DNA from: Bacteroidales bacterium
GTDB lineage: Bacteria; Bacteroidota; Bacteroidia; Bacteroidales; P3
NCBI GenBank assembly: GCA_017483575.1
Contig: JAFUWF010000030.1
Span: forward strand, 19,421-83,420
Length of the DNA stretch: 64,000 bases
Direction of reading: 5' to 3'
Every line of letters starts with the position of its first letter. Positions within the stretch are counted from its first letter, which is position 1. The notes beneath the pieces were generated by a model. The model made no database searches, had not been told where the DNA came from, and worked only from the letters and a program-made list of their open reading frames with translations. Made by a program: the position numbers and the translations under genes. Positions 1-9,450 of this stretch are shown here, piece after piece.

Positions 1-2191
1 GCAGGCGGTAGGTGCTGTCGCATCCGGCGGCGTTGGTGTAGACGAAGTCGTAGTCGCCGCTCCGGGTGAGGAGGCTGTCGAGGTAAAGCATCTGGATGCA
101 GGCCGCCGTGTCGACAAGGCGTAGGGTAGTGTCCAGCACCGTGAGGCGCAACGTCCTCACACTGTCGCAATGGGGCGTCAGCGTGTAGAGCCCCCCTTGC
201 GTGAGCAGGCTGTCACCCCAAGCGTAGGACTCCGCCTGGCATATCGTTGCCTCCAGGGTGTCGTATTGGAGACGGAGGAGGATTACGTCGGTGGCGGTGT
301 CGGCACAGCCTCCGTCGGGGTCGAGACTGCTGACGAGCCTGACGGTGTGCTGCCCCTCCTCCGTCCACTGCAGGGTGCAGTCCCTGCTGCGCGAAACAAG
401 GCTGTCGTCCACCAGCCAGCGCGTGAAGAGGCCCGCATAGAGCGAGTCGTCCACCAATCCGCTACGGTTTTTGAGGGAGAGCTTGAAGCGGCAGTCCTCC
501 CGCCCAAGCTCGTAGTCGAACCTCGCCAGGGGCGCAATTTCCCGCGGCCTGACGCACATGGTAACCGAACAAGTGGCATCGCCGATGAAGCCCAGGTCGC
601 AGTAGTAGACGTGGTTGTCCAGCGGCAGCGTCTTGCTGCGCCCGGTGCCCAGCACCACGCCCGCCAAGTCGTCGCGGCGCCAGCTGTAGGCAAAACCCTC
701 CGGAGCCTCCACCAGCACGGAATCGTTGCTCGTGCAGGAAATGAAATTCATCGTCTTCTTGGCGCAGGCCAACGTGTAGTAGGCATAGCCGAAATGGCCG
801 CCTTCGCTGCAGTCGAAGGTCGTCAGTCGCAGCTGCACCGTCTGACCGTGGTATTGCGAGAGGTCGATGCCCACGGTGGTCCAGTCTTTCCACAGTATCG
901 TTTCGCCAGACACACTGATTGTGTTCCACCCCAACCCCTCGTTGGCCACAAAATCGTACGAATTGCACCTCGCGGGAGCGATGAGGTTCATCGCGCTGTC
1001 CAGCATCTCTATCCTGAAGCGCGGCTGGTCCTGCGCCGTGTGGTTCGGGTCCTCCAGCACCGCGGCGTACCTCAGTATCAGCATGTCCCTCTCGTTCGTG
1101 TCCACCGTCACCATGTAGCTCATAGCCTCCGCCTGGGCCCCTGTCTGCCAGTTGCCCAGCCTGACCGACAGACTGTCGCCTTCGGGCACACATCGCAGGG
1201 CGGGGACGTTGGGATCCCTCGCCGCCGTGTCCCGGCACACCGTGTGGCGGCTCCCCATCTCCCTCTCCCCCTCGTCCACAGCGCCCACCACCTGATAGGG
1301 GTCATTGAACGTGCCGTAGTACGGAGTGCAACGGTTCGTGTAGAGTATCTCCATACTCGCGCAGTCCGAAGGGTCATACTGCGGGAGCAGCATCCACACC
1401 GATGTATAGGCATCGGCGCAGGACGACGCCCCCGTCGCCTCGCACTGCGACACCAGCCTCACCTGCCGCCTACCACCTTCCCCCACAGGCAGCGCCATGC
1501 GTTGTCCCTCGGGAATCAGGACGTAGACCGTCGAGTCCGCCCCCAACAATTCCACCCTCACCTCTGGCTCTCCCACCTCCTCCCAGGCGTACACCACCGA
1601 GTCCTCGTCAAAGGAAACCATGTGGAAATCCCACGCCTGGCACGGTGTCCTGCTGACCTTCACATTGTCGATATTCACAAACGAATACACACTCCCTCCG
1701 CTATAGTGCCTGAAAGCCACGTGCCTATAGCCATCGGGCAACGGCGACAAATCCACCGTCACCGTCTTCCAGCTGCTCCCCACCGTCACCGTCGTCAGCA
1801 CAACGAACGTCCCCGTATCCTGCACGTCGCTCATCGCCCCCACCTCCACAATCGCCTCCCCCAGGCTCGCATTGTTCATCAAGCTGCACTGCAGCCAGTA
1901 GCCACCGTTCAGGTCGTCCCCAAGGTCGGGCGTGCTCAGCACAACACCCCTCAGAGAACAGAAATACAACCTGTTCGCCGACGCCAGCCCCCCGAAGTAG
2001 ACGCTGGCGTACGAATACGTGTCTCCCCAGGCGTGCGCCAGCGTCCACCCTGTGGGCATCGTGTTCGGGTAGTGCACCTCGTACTCGTCAAAATTGATGC
2101 ACGTGTCCACCACCTCCCCCTGCCCCCACGCAGTCCCCCACGCCGCCGATAGCAGCAACACATACAGCATCCTATGGACAAAACCCTTCAT
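1..2191 (-). CDS. Large secreted adhesin-like multidomain protein (3' end beyond window)
   Basis: The frame starts at an ATG at 2191 and stays open for 730 codons to the left edge, so the C-terminus is missing. The N-terminus is a signal peptide (basic MKGFVHRM, hydrophobic core, cut near AWGQ). Residues about 25-170 resemble a MAM/choice-of-anchor jelly-roll ending in FVNIDNVKVSRTPC, and a second similar domain follows at about 370-530. Further on come Ig/PKD-like segments and the repeat typical of Bacteroidota surface proteins (CQAESYAWGDSLL, then CDSVRTLRLTVLD). It begins 46 bp after the stop of a similar gene on the same strand, so the two are probably co-transcribed. I infer T9SS export because the neighbour has a type B sorting domain, but the sorting domain of this protein would lie outside the window. 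A long open frame on the opposite strand lacks any such features. Confidence 0.8.
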   Translation of the reverse strand, partial: MKGFVHRMLYVLLLSAAWGTAWGQGEVVDTCINFDEYEVHYPNTMPTGWTLAHAWGDTYSYASVYFGGLASANRLYFCSLRGVVLSTPDLGDDLNGGYWLQCSLMNNASLGEAIVEVGAMSDVQDTGTFVVLTTVTVGSSWKTVTVDLSPLPDGYRHVAFRHYSGGSVYSFVNIDNVKVSRTPCQAWDFHMVSFDEDSVVYAWEEVGEPEVRVELLGADSTVYVLIPEGQRMALPVGEGGRRQVRLVSQCEATGASSCADAYTSVWMLLPQYDPSDCASMEILYTNRCTPYYGTFNDPYQVVGAVDEGEREMGSRHTVCRDTAARDPNVPALRCVPEGDSLSVRLGNWQTGAQAEAMSYMVTVDTNERDMLILRYAAVLEDPNHTAQDQPRFRIEMLDSAMNLIAPARCNSYDFVANEGLGWNTISVSGETILWKDWTTVGIDLSQYHGQTVQLRLTTFDCSEGGHFGYAYYTLACAKKTMNFISCTSNDSVLVEAPEGFAYSWRRDDLAGVVLGTGRSKTLPLDNHVYYCDLGFIGDATCSVTMCVRPREIAPLARFDYELGREDCRFKLSLKNRSGLVDDSLYAGLFTRWLVDDSLVSRSRDCTLQWTEEGQHTVRLVSSLDPDGGCADTATDVILLRLQYDTLEATICQAESYAWGDSLLTQGGLYTLTPHCDSVRTLRLTVLDTTLRLVDTAACIQMLYLDSLLTRSGDYDFVYTNAAGCDSTYRL

Positions 2192-2237
2192 ACACCCCAC
2201 ATAACGGAGAAAACCCTTTTTTATTGTACATCCCCCA

Positions 2238-5180
2238 TCATCGGAGGACCTCGATGGTGCCGTTGCAGCGGACGAGGCCGTGGAGGCTTTTGGCGGAGAA
2301 GCGGTAGTAGTAGGTGCCGTCGGGGCAGAAGGGGTTGTCGGGGTCCCAGAACTGGGATTCATCGTGGATGTCGCGGACGTGGTAGACGAGGTTGCCCCAA
2401 CGGCTGTAGATCCACAGTTCGTTCATGGAGAAGAGTCCGTATTCGAGGAGGTTGACGATGCGCCAGCGATCGTTGATGCCGTCGCCGTTGGGGGTGACGA
2501 GGTTGGGGAACTGGAGCAGCGAGGTAGCGATGGTGACGGTGCGGCGGGCGGTGTCGGTGCAGACATGCGTTGAGGGGCTGAGCAACAGAGTGTCCAGGTA
2601 GCTGAGTGGATAGGTTAATGAAGCCATGAGTTCCACGTCGAAGTTGCCCTGTGGCAAGTCGCCCGGCCAGCGGTAGCGGAAAGGCCCGGCGAGGGCGAAG
2701 CTGTCCACCTCCACCCCACCCTGCTCGCGCTGGATGAGCCAGAGGAAGTCGACATTATCGGCAGGGTCGCTGAGGTTGGTGAATTCCGTCTCCGGGTCCA
2801 TGTCCACGGGCTCTGGGAACCACACAAAATCCGCCGTCGGCGACGGCAGCACGGCCAGGGGCCAGAGGAGGGTGTCGGCACAGGAGGTGTTCCCTGCCTC
2901 CAGCGTCAAGTGGCCTTGCAACAAAGTATCCACATCGCGGAAGGCAAAGCTGGAAGATGCCGACCACTGTGTCTCTATGGTGTCAGCACCTTGCGTGAGG
3001 GTCCAACGCCAAGAGGAGGCCCATAGGGTGCTGTCGCTCGCCAAGAGGGTCTGGTTTGAACAGAGGACGATGGGTACCGTGTCCGCCCACACCTCGCCGT
3101 CCACGCTGTGGAACGCCCTTGCATGCACGATGCTGTCCACCAGCAGTACGAGCGTCACCACGCTGTCGGCCCCGTGCACGTCCGTCAGCGTGAAGGTCAC
3201 GCTGTCCGCCTTCGCAAAACCATGTCCCTCCCACTCCAACGGAAGCTCAGAGGCGCACACCCGCCGTTCCAGCCGGACATACTGGTTCTCAAACACATGC
3301 AGCATGTAGTGCAACAGCGTGTCGCAGCCGTCGTCGTTGGGCAACACCATCGTCGTATCCGTTGCCGATGCAAAGATGTGCCCCATGAAAGAGCGGGGCA
3401 ACTGGTTCTCCACCACGGTGTCGTGCACCACCACTTCGGGCCTTGCCAAAGCACGGCGGCTCATCACCATACGGCATTCGGGATTGAACATGTGCGACAA
3501 CTCGCAGAAGTAGCGTCCCGAACCCGTAGGCACGGTGAGAGTCTGCGTGGTGTCCAGGGTCGACGTATCCCCTTCGCGCCACCATCGGTAGCGGAAGCCC
3601 CAGGGCACGGAGAGCTCCACGCTGTCGGCCTCGCAACCCACCGTCCCCTCGCCTTCACACTCATGGATCTTGGTGCACTCCACCGAATAGTAAGCATTGC
3701 AATAGCTCGTTCCGTCGCGGGTGGTCACCGAAAGGTTCATCTTCCGTCCATGGAACGGACGCAGGTCCATTCCCAGCGAAGACCAGCCGATAACCCGGTG
3801 GCCGAACTGGACAAGTTCCCACCCTGTACTGTCGTACGAATTGAGGTGAACACTATAGCACGGCCCCTGACCGACAGATCCCAATGTATCGTCGAGCAAA
3901 ACGACGTCGAAACTCGGCGCACGTGTGCTGTCGGTACCTATCTTCGCCAGAGCGGCGTACTTGAACACCAGCAGCGAAGCCTCCGCGGTGTCTACCGTGA
4001 ATGTGTGCAGCATCGCGGCACCATTGTGTGTCCCCAAATGGTCGTATCCCAATCCGATGGAATAGTCCGCCCCCGGCGGGATGCGGAGATACCAGCGGCG
4101 CGGGAGTTCCACCACAACCGCCTGCTCGGTGTTATAATGGTGGTCATAGATATAGTAGTCACCGCTCGAAGAGGTGACAAACACCCTCCCCAGGCCCCGT
4201 TCCTGCCATGGGTCGAAGGTGGTGCCGTAGAAAGACTGTGATGTCAGCGTGTTCAATCCGTATCCGTCCACACAATGGTGGCTGTTGATATTGGAAGCCT
4301 CCGTCCGTACGGAAAAGAGCCACGAGCAGTTGTCGCCTTCCGCGCCGCATTGGGCTGTCAACGATGCCTGTACATATCCCATTCCGCCCCATGCCAGGGT
4401 ATATTCCGTCGTACCACCGGGCAGGGTATCCGTCCAGGAGGTGCCATCGTCGGCATCCAGATGGATGCTCACCACGGGGGTTCCAGCCTCTTCCCATCGC
4501 AACGTGAGCGAGTCTGTGTCGTTCCTCACAACCTTGAGGCCCCAAGCACCGCAGGGGTTGGAGGTGATGCGTACATCGTCGATATGTGTCTCCCACCAGT
4601 ATGGCAACAGGTCAGTAACCCTGAAGGCGAGTCTTGCGCCAGTGGGCACGAGAGAGAGGTCCACCGCACAGGGATGCCACCCTCCAGCGATGTCGCTGGC
4701 GGTTTGGGCCCGACCGATATCATAGCCATGGAATCGTTTCAACTGTACGAATGTAGTGCTGTCCGTTGCATCCGTCAGGTATCCCACGTCGACATAGACC
4801 AGGGGCGACGCGGTGCAGTACCAGAACTGCATCCACGCACCCTCGGCGCCATAGTCCACCCCCAGGTCAGGCATGACAGCGAACACACCCCCAGGTACGT
4901 GGTCCACCACCAGCGACTGTGGCCAGGAGTGGTGCACGGGGTCGCCGTTCATCCCGGCATAATCCGGAACGGACGCATATACCGCCGGATGCGCCAGATT
5001 GCCCATTCCGTACATCGTATCCGGAATTGCCGTCCACCCTGGCAGGAGCTGCCGATGCGGCAAGGCTGGCGAACCGCCGAAGACGATGCATGTGTCCACC
5101 TGCCCCCGCCCCATCAGCGGCAAGCCCTGGGCCAAAGCCAAGAAGACGACAGCAATCCTATTTAGATACAACCTTTTCAT
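2238..5180 (-). CDS. T9SS type B (gliding-motility C-terminal domain) secreted protein
   Basis: The start is set at the ATG at 5180 (MKRLYLNRIAVVFLALAQG), which opens a good signal peptide; an upstream ATG at 5243 would add an unlikely hydrophobic leader. The protein is about 980 residues. After the signal peptide come two jelly-roll regions of the MAM/choice-of-anchor kind (each ends in a motif like THIDDVRITSNPC), then Ig/PKD-like domains. The last 90 residues are a CHU_C-type sorting domain: NLVTPNGDGINDRW, then IYSRWGNLVYH and PDGTYYYRF. This domain directs export by the type IX secretion system and surface anchoring. It is paralogous in layout to the next gene downstream. Ligand and role are unknown; adhesion is an inference from domain type. 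Confidence 0.9.
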   Translation of the reverse strand: MKRLYLNRIAVVFLALAQGLPLMGRGQVDTCIVFGGSPALPHRQLLPGWTAIPDTMYGMGNLAHPAVYASVPDYAGMNGDPVHHSWPQSLVVDHVPGGVFAVMPDLGVDYGAEGAWMQFWYCTASPLVYVDVGYLTDATDSTTFVQLKRFHGYDIGRAQTASDIAGGWHPCAVDLSLVPTGARLAFRVTDLLPYWWETHIDDVRITSNPCGAWGLKVVRNDTDSLTLRWEEAGTPVVSIHLDADDGTSWTDTLPGGTTEYTLAWGGMGYVQASLTAQCGAEGDNCSWLFSVRTEASNINSHHCVDGYGLNTLTSQSFYGTTFDPWQERGLGRVFVTSSSGDYYIYDHHYNTEQAVVVELPRRWYLRIPPGADYSIGLGYDHLGTHNGAAMLHTFTVDTAEASLLVFKYAALAKIGTDSTRAPSFDVVLLDDTLGSVGQGPCYSVHLNSYDSTGWELVQFGHRVIGWSSLGMDLRPFHGRKMNLSVTTRDGTSYCNAYYSVECTKIHECEGEGTVGCEADSVELSVPWGFRYRWWREGDTSTLDTTQTLTVPTGSGRYFCELSHMFNPECRMVMSRRALARPEVVVHDTVVENQLPRSFMGHIFASATDTTMVLPNDDGCDTLLHYMLHVFENQYVRLERRVCASELPLEWEGHGFAKADSVTFTLTDVHGADSVVTLVLLVDSIVHARAFHSVDGEVWADTVPIVLCSNQTLLASDSTLWASSWRWTLTQGADTIETQWSASSSFAFRDVDTLLQGHLTLEAGNTSCADTLLWPLAVLPSPTADFVWFPEPVDMDPETEFTNLSDPADNVDFLWLIQREQGGVEVDSFALAGPFRYRWPGDLPQGNFDVELMASLTYPLSYLDTLLLSPSTHVCTDTARRTVTIATSLLQFPNLVTPNGDGINDRWRIVNLLEYGLFSMNELWIYSRWGNLVYHVRDIHDESQFWDPDNPFCPDGTYYYRFSAKSLHGLVRCNGTIEVLR

Positions 5181-5421
5181 TACAACAATTATATATATTT
5201 CAAACTCCCGCACAACAATTCCCCCTTTCACCAATATAGACACACTTTAGGCCTAAAAATTTCACGAGAGGTATCTTTTTAACTTTATTTAACCAAATTC
5301 TAAGTTTTAATATATAACAATTCAACAGGCAGGTAAAACAACATTTTCAAAAAAAATAATGACATAACACAATAAAGAGGGGCGAGGGGCGTTATTAAAG
5401 AAAATTTTTTTTATAAATAAA

Positions 5422-6201
5422 ATGAAGATTAGACACATACTCGCAGCCGCTCTCTCCATCGCGATGGCGGTATCCGCCACGGCCCAGAGCGGCCACGACC
5501 TGCTGGACGACGGCCTGCACGGCGCCGTCAAGCGCGTCGACGCCGTCATGTACGAGGCTCGCTACGATTTCAACGACAACCTCGAACGCGGCGACCAGCT
5601 GGAACACCTCGTCACCGAATACAACCAGAAAGGCCAACGCCGCAACCAGGTCTATCTCTCTGTCGTCGAGGACGTCATCTTCCGCACACGCTACAAGCAC
5701 GACGGCTTCGGACTCACCACCCTCGAGCACATCGTCGACAACGAGGACCGCATCATCGGCCGCACCTACTACGTCTACGACGCCGACCACACGCTAATCG
5801 AGGTCTACGTCGAGGATGCCGAGCGCCAGGTGGAGAGCCGTCTGCGCCTGAAGCACGACAAGATGGGCCGCATCGACCAGCGCAGCTTCAACGACCAGTT
5901 CAACGAAATCTACAAACGCGAGATCTACACCTTCAACGCCGACGGCACGGTGAACAAGGCCGTGGTCTACGACCGCACGAAGCAGAAGGTGCAGGAGAAG
6001 CGCTGGGAATACGACGAGCAGGGCGAGCCCGTCAGCTACACGCTCTACGACTACACCGAGGAGGAGCCAGAGATGTTCGTCACGGTCTACGAGTACGAGT
6101 ACGACTCCCACGGCAACTGGATCAAGTGCACAGAGTACGAGGTTCTCGGTGACCGCCGCCTCCCCAACTACACCACCATCCGCACAATAGAATATTTCTA
6201 A
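5422..6201 (+). CDS. Secreted protein with YD/RHS-like repeats
   Basis: A 259-residue protein with a clear signal peptide (MKIRHILAAALSIAMAVSATAQ). The body is made of short repeats of the type Y.YD..G.......Y, for example RYDFNDN, YTFNADGTVNKAVVYD, WEYDEQGEPVSYTLYD and YEYDSHGNWIKCTEY. These resemble the YD-type beta-hairpin repeats of RHS-like proteins but without the long toxin-shell architecture. Similar repeats make up the extracytoplasmic part of the large kinase at 53.3-57.1 kb. No catalytic motif is visible. It stands alone between divergent genes; the upstream 240 bp are AT-rich with no clear TAnnTTTG box. Function unknown; periplasmic or surface location inferred from the signal peptide. 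Confidence 0.8.
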   Translation: MKIRHILAAALSIAMAVSATAQSGHDLLDDGLHGAVKRVDAVMYEARYDFNDNLERGDQLEHLVTEYNQKGQRRNQVYLSVVEDVIFRTRYKHDGFGLTTLEHIVDNEDRIIGRTYYVYDADHTLIEVYVEDAERQVESRLRLKHDKMGRIDQRSFNDQFNEIYKREIYTFNADGTVNKAVVYDRTKQKVQEKRWEYDEQGEPVSYTLYDYTEEEPEMFVTVYEYEYDSHGNWIKCTEYEVLGDRRLPNYTTIRTIEYF

Positions 6202-6202
6202 C

Positions 6203-6263
6203 CTCCCGCCTGCGGCGTGATCCATAGATCCATAGATTTATAGATTTCCGCGAAGCGGGAGAA
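6203..6263. repeat. Short tandem 8-mer spacer enclosed by inverted arms
   Basis: The spacer between two genes holds tandem words ATCCATAG, ATCCATAG, ATTTATAG, ATT. They are enclosed by complementary ends CTCCCGC (6204-6210) and GCGGGAG (about 6256-6262). It belongs to the spacer-repeat class seen throughout the window and could fold as a hairpin. A terminator role is possible, but there is no T-run. Confidence 0.6.
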
Positions 6264-6270
6264 AGATGAA

Positions 6271-7158
6271 ATGGATTCAATGAAAAGTGGTTTCGTAAAT
6301 ATCATCGGCAACCCCAACGTGGGCAAGTCCACCCTCATGAACGCCCTCGTTGGCGAGAGACTGAGCATCATCACCTCCAAGGCCCAGACGACACGCAAAC
6401 GCGTGATGGGTATCGTCAACGGCGATGACTTCCAGATAGTCTACACCGACACGCCCGGCATCGTCAACCCCGCCAACAAGCTGCACGAGCAGATGATGGG
6501 TTTCATCGGCACCGCCCTCCAGGACGCCGACCTCTTCCTGCTCGTCACCGAAGTGGGCGAGACCTTCAAGAACCGCCGCGTGCTGGAGCGCGTCGTCGAC
6601 AGCGACACCCCCGTGCTGCTCATCATCAACAAGATAGACCTCTCCGACCAGGAGACCATCCGCCAGAAGATGGCCTACTGGCAGGCCGAGATACCGCGCG
6701 CCGTGGTCATCCCCTGCTCCGCCACCGAAGGCTTCAACGTCAGCAAGATATTCGACACCGTGCTCGAGCTGCTGCCCGAGCACCCAGCCTACTTCCCCAA
6801 GGACGAGCTGACCGACCGCACCATGCGCTTCTTCGTCAGCGAGATTGTGCGCGAGAAGATACTCCTCTACTACCAAAAGGAGATACCCTACAGCTGCGAG
6901 GTGGCCGTGGAGAGCTACGAGGAGAAGGACGGCATCGACAACATCTCGTGCCTCATCTTCGTCGAGCGCGAGAGCCAGAAAGCCATCCTCATCGGCCACC
7001 AGGGCAAAGCCATCAAGAAACTCGGCATCGAGGCCCGCAAGGACATCGAGGAATTCACCGGCAAGCGCTGCTTCCTCAGCCTCCACATCAAAGTCCTCAA
7101 AGACTGGCGCAACAGCGACCGCGCCCTCAAGCAGTTCGGCTACGCCGTGGAAGACTGA
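6271..7158 (+). CDS. era: GTPase Era
   Basis: Era binds the 3' end of 16S rRNA and assists maturation of the small ribosomal subunit at the inner face of the membrane. All GTPase motifs are present: G1 GNPNVGKST near residue 13, G2 around TTRKRVMG, G3 DTPG, G4 NKID and G5 SATEG. The C-terminal half holds the KH domain with GHQGKAIKKLG. Length 295 matches the family. A second in-frame ATG at 6280 (MKSGFVNIIG) is the start more like that of Bacteroidota homologues; the 6271 start adds three residues. It is preceded by the small repeat spacer and followed by a 313 bp gap before the restriction system. Confidence 0.97.
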   Translation: MDSMKSGFVNIIGNPNVGKSTLMNALVGERLSIITSKAQTTRKRVMGIVNGDDFQIVYTDTPGIVNPANKLHEQMMGFIGTALQDADLFLLVTEVGETFKNRRVLERVVDSDTPVLLIINKIDLSDQETIRQKMAYWQAEIPRAVVIPCSATEGFNVSKIFDTVLELLPEHPAYFPKDELTDRTMRFFVSEIVREKILLYYQKEIPYSCEVAVESYEEKDGIDNISCLIFVERESQKAILIGHQGKAIKKLGIEARKDIEEFTGKRCFLSLHIKVLKDWRNSDRALKQFGYAVED

Positions 7159-7471
7159 ACGTTTGTATTTTTGCAGTCACGAAATGAATGTTGAACCAAC
7201 AATTAATAATAGTATAAGATAACTGGATTATAAATAGATATTAACATAAGCGTTTGCTGTTTGTTCCGACCAGCCTGGAACGTGGAAAATTTCAACTGGG
7301 GTAAAAGGGTTACAAAAAGCGGATGCTCGCGTTGAGGCGGGCTTTTTGACTTTCCCTTTTACCGGTAATTCCACGACCGCAGGCTGGAGACGAGATGAGT
7401 TCGCCTCCTTTTTGTATGCGGTCTGGAATGTAGAAGGGACGGGCTGCAAACTGCAAAAAACAGCAAGCCCT
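7159..7471 (+). promoter_or_regulatory. Leader region of the type III restriction-modification genes
   Basis: This 313 bp gap has no supported gene. It contains a likely -7 box TATTTTTG at 7166-7173 right after era, without a good -33 TTTG. A possible 12-codon peptide (ATG at 7184) follows. A weak hairpin AAAAAGC...GCTTTTT lies at about 7314-7343. The leader to the mod start is therefore long, nearly 300 nt, and could host regulation of the methyltransferase. No known riboswitch was recognised. Confidence 0.4.
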
Positions 7472-9418
7472 ATGCCCATAAAGTCCCTTATCGGCGAGTT
7501 GCCCAAGATTGTCAGTGACGGCAACCGCGAGGCAGCCGCAATTCTCGAACGCCTTTCTTCCACCAACCGCATCACCCTCCAGACCAATGAGGTGGTGCTG
7601 CCCGCCAAGGCCAGCAGCGCCATGCACTTCAATGGTACGCAGGCTGCCAGCCTGCGGAACGACGACACCGCAGGCTGGCAGCCTGCGTACCAGAACCGCC
7701 TTATCTATGGCGACAATTTGCTGGCTATGCAGGCGCTGCTGGCTGGCGACCCGCAGACGGGCCTGCCGTCGCTGCGTGGCAAGGTGGACCTCATCTACAT
7801 CGATCCGCCCTTCGACAGCAAGGCCGACTACCGCACCAAGCTGACGCTCCCCGGCGGTGACATCAGTCAGAAGCCCACCACCATCGAGCAGTTCGCCTAT
7901 GCCGACACATGGAAGGACGGCACCGTCAGCTACCTGCGCATGCTCTACCCCCGCCTCGTCCTGATGCGCGAACTCCTCTCCGACCATGGCAGCATCTACG
8001 TTCATATCGACTGGCATGTGGGCCACTACGTCAAGGTGCTGATGGATGAGATATTCGGGAAAGAGAACTTTAGGAATGAGGTAGTGTGGCAATACTCTGG
8101 ATGGAATAAAAAACTAAAATGTTCATTTGAGAAGAGACATGATATATTACTCTTTTACTCGCTAAGTGAGGAATGTACATTTAATTCATACTTTGAACAA
8201 TGGGCATCGGAAGAGGAATACGTAAAAAGGCGAAAACAAAAACCATTGACAGACGAAGATGGGCGCAGATATGTACTTTCAGATGGGGGAAATGGTACAC
8301 GTGTTAGAAGATATTTGGACGAAGCAATAAAGGACGGTGTTGTTGTTGATGATGTTTGGAACCTTGACAAACTTAATAATTCTGCAAAAGAAGGAGTGGG
8401 CTATGCCACCCAGAAACCCGAGGCATTGTTAGAGCGCATCATCAAAGCCAGCAGCAACGAGGGCGACTTGGTATGCGACTTCTTTGGCGGCAGCGGCACC
8501 ACGGCGGCGGTGGCGGAGCGGCTGGGGCGTAGATGGATTACCTCCGACATAGGCAAGCCGGCCACGCTGGTGATGCGCAAGCGACTGATTGACCAGGAGG
8601 TGAGGCCATTCCTCTATCAGGCCATCGGCGACTACCAGAAGGAGATGATGCACGGCACGCGCCTCTTCCGCAACATCGGCGACTTGAGCCAGGTGGTGAT
8701 GCAGCTCTACGGCGCCCTGCCCTTTACACCTGACCAAGTGGCTGACCGTAATTATGGCTACATCAAGGATGAACGCACATTGGTCTACGTGGACAGCCCC
8801 AACAAGCTGACAGGCCGTGCCACCCTGCGTCGTGCCAGCGAAGCCACGCAGAGCCTGCTGGGCGGAGGCTGGCGGAAGTGCATCGTGCTGGCGTGGAACT
8901 TCAGCTTCGACATCAGCACCGCCATCGAAGAGTATAAGAACACCGTCGAGGTGCTGGTGATACCGCCCGACCTGATGGACAAGCTGAAGAAGCAGGGCTT
9001 CACCAAGCTGGTCCAAAGCGGTACGGTGCGCTTCAGCGGCCTGCAATACCTCGCGCTGCACCCCATCGAGAAGCACACCACCGCCGACGGCGACACGCTG
9101 ACCATCCGTCTGCGCGACTATGTGCAGCTATCGCCAGAGAACATTCCACTCGACGACAAGGATCGCGAGGCTGTACGCCGTCTGATGGCCGAAGACCCAC
9201 TGGCACTGATAGAATACTGGAGCATCGACCCCGACTACGACGGGGTGACTTTCCGCTCGATGTGGCAGGACTACCGCGAGAACACCGCCCAGGACCACGA
9301 CCCGTTGCACTGCGTCTACCGCGCCGACCTCACCGTGCCACACAAAGACAGCCGCGCCGTCTGCGTCAAAACCGTTGACGTCTTCGGATTCGAAAGCGTA
9401 GTAGTGGAAAGGGTGTAA
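7472..9418 (+). CDS. mod: Type III restriction-modification methyltransferase subunit (Mod)
   Basis: Mod methylates adenine at N6 in the recognition site and provides sequence specificity to the Mod-Res complex. Motif IV is [15 protein letters not shown] and, further C-terminal, motif I is [16 protein letters not shown]; this is the beta-class order with the target recognition domain between them. I chose the ATG at 7472 ([12 protein letters not shown]), since the upstream extension is not protein-like; this gives 648 residues, usual for the family. The gene carries an in-frame 24-bp inverted repeat at 7634-7691 just before the conserved [12 protein letters not shown] segment. About 8085-8400, the part encoding the recognition domain, is distinctly AT-rich compared with both flanks. 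The restriction subunit gene follows after 32 bp. Confidence 0.95.
   Translation: MPIKSLIGELPKIVSDGNREAAAILERLSSTNRITLQTNEVVLPAKASSAMHFNGTQAASLRNDDTAGWQPAYQNRLIYGDNLLAMQALLAGDPQTGLPSLRGKVDLIYIDPPFDSKADYRTKLTLPGGDISQKPTTIEQFAYADTWKDGTVSYLRMLYPRLVLMRELLSDHGSIYVHIDWHVGHYVKVLMDEIFGKENFRNEVVWQYSGWNKKLKCSFEKRHDILLFYSLSEECTFNSYFEQWASEEEYVKRRKQKPLTDEDGRRYVLSDGGNGTRVRRYLDEAIKDGVVVDDVWNLDKLNNSAKEGVGYATQKPEALLERIIKASSNEGDLVCDFFGGSGTTAAVAERLGRRWITSDIGKPATLVMRKRLIDQEVRPFLYQAIGDYQKEMMHGTRLFRNIGDLSQVVMQLYGALPFTPDQVADRNYGYIKDERTLVYVDSPNKLTGRATLRRASEATQSLLGGGWRKCIVLAWNFSFDISTAIEEYKNTVEVLVIPPDLMDKLKKQGFTKLVQSGTVRFSGLQYLALHPIEKHTTADGDTLTIRLRDYVQLSPENIPLDDKDREAVRRLMAEDPLALIEYWSIDPDYDGVTFRSMWQDYRENTAQDHDPLHCVYRADLTVPHKDSRAVCVKTVDVFGFESVVVERV
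7634..7691. repeat. Perfect 24-bp inverted repeat inside mod
   Basis: The arm 7634-7657 (GGTACGCAGGCTGCCAGCCT then GCGG) is the exact reverse complement of 7668-7691, with a 10-base loop. It is read through in frame and encodes a segment [20 protein letters not shown] that does not look like part of the methyltransferase core. It sits in the linker between the N-terminal region and NRLIYGDNL. Confidence 0.85.
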
Positions 9419-9444
9419 GGGTTATAGGTTATTGGTTATAGTTT
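9419..9444. repeat. Heptad tandem spacer between mod and res
   Basis: Three degenerate 7-bp words GGTTATA, GGTTATT, GGTTATA fill the 32-bp mod-res spacer. The same word family recurs upstream of tRNA-Leu at 19990-20069. The spacer contains no separate promoter that I can see. Confidence 0.6.
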
Positions 9445-9450
9445 TTTATT

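Noticed and set aside
170-2152. 660-codon open frame on the plus strand
   Set aside because: It is antisense to the partial secreted protein. Its translation is rich in Arg/His/Pro/Val without signal peptide or domain, as expected for a shadow frame in GC-rich DNA.
7159-7471. Riboswitch in the mod leader
   Set aside because: No recognisable conserved aptamer core; only a weak hairpin and a short possible peptide.
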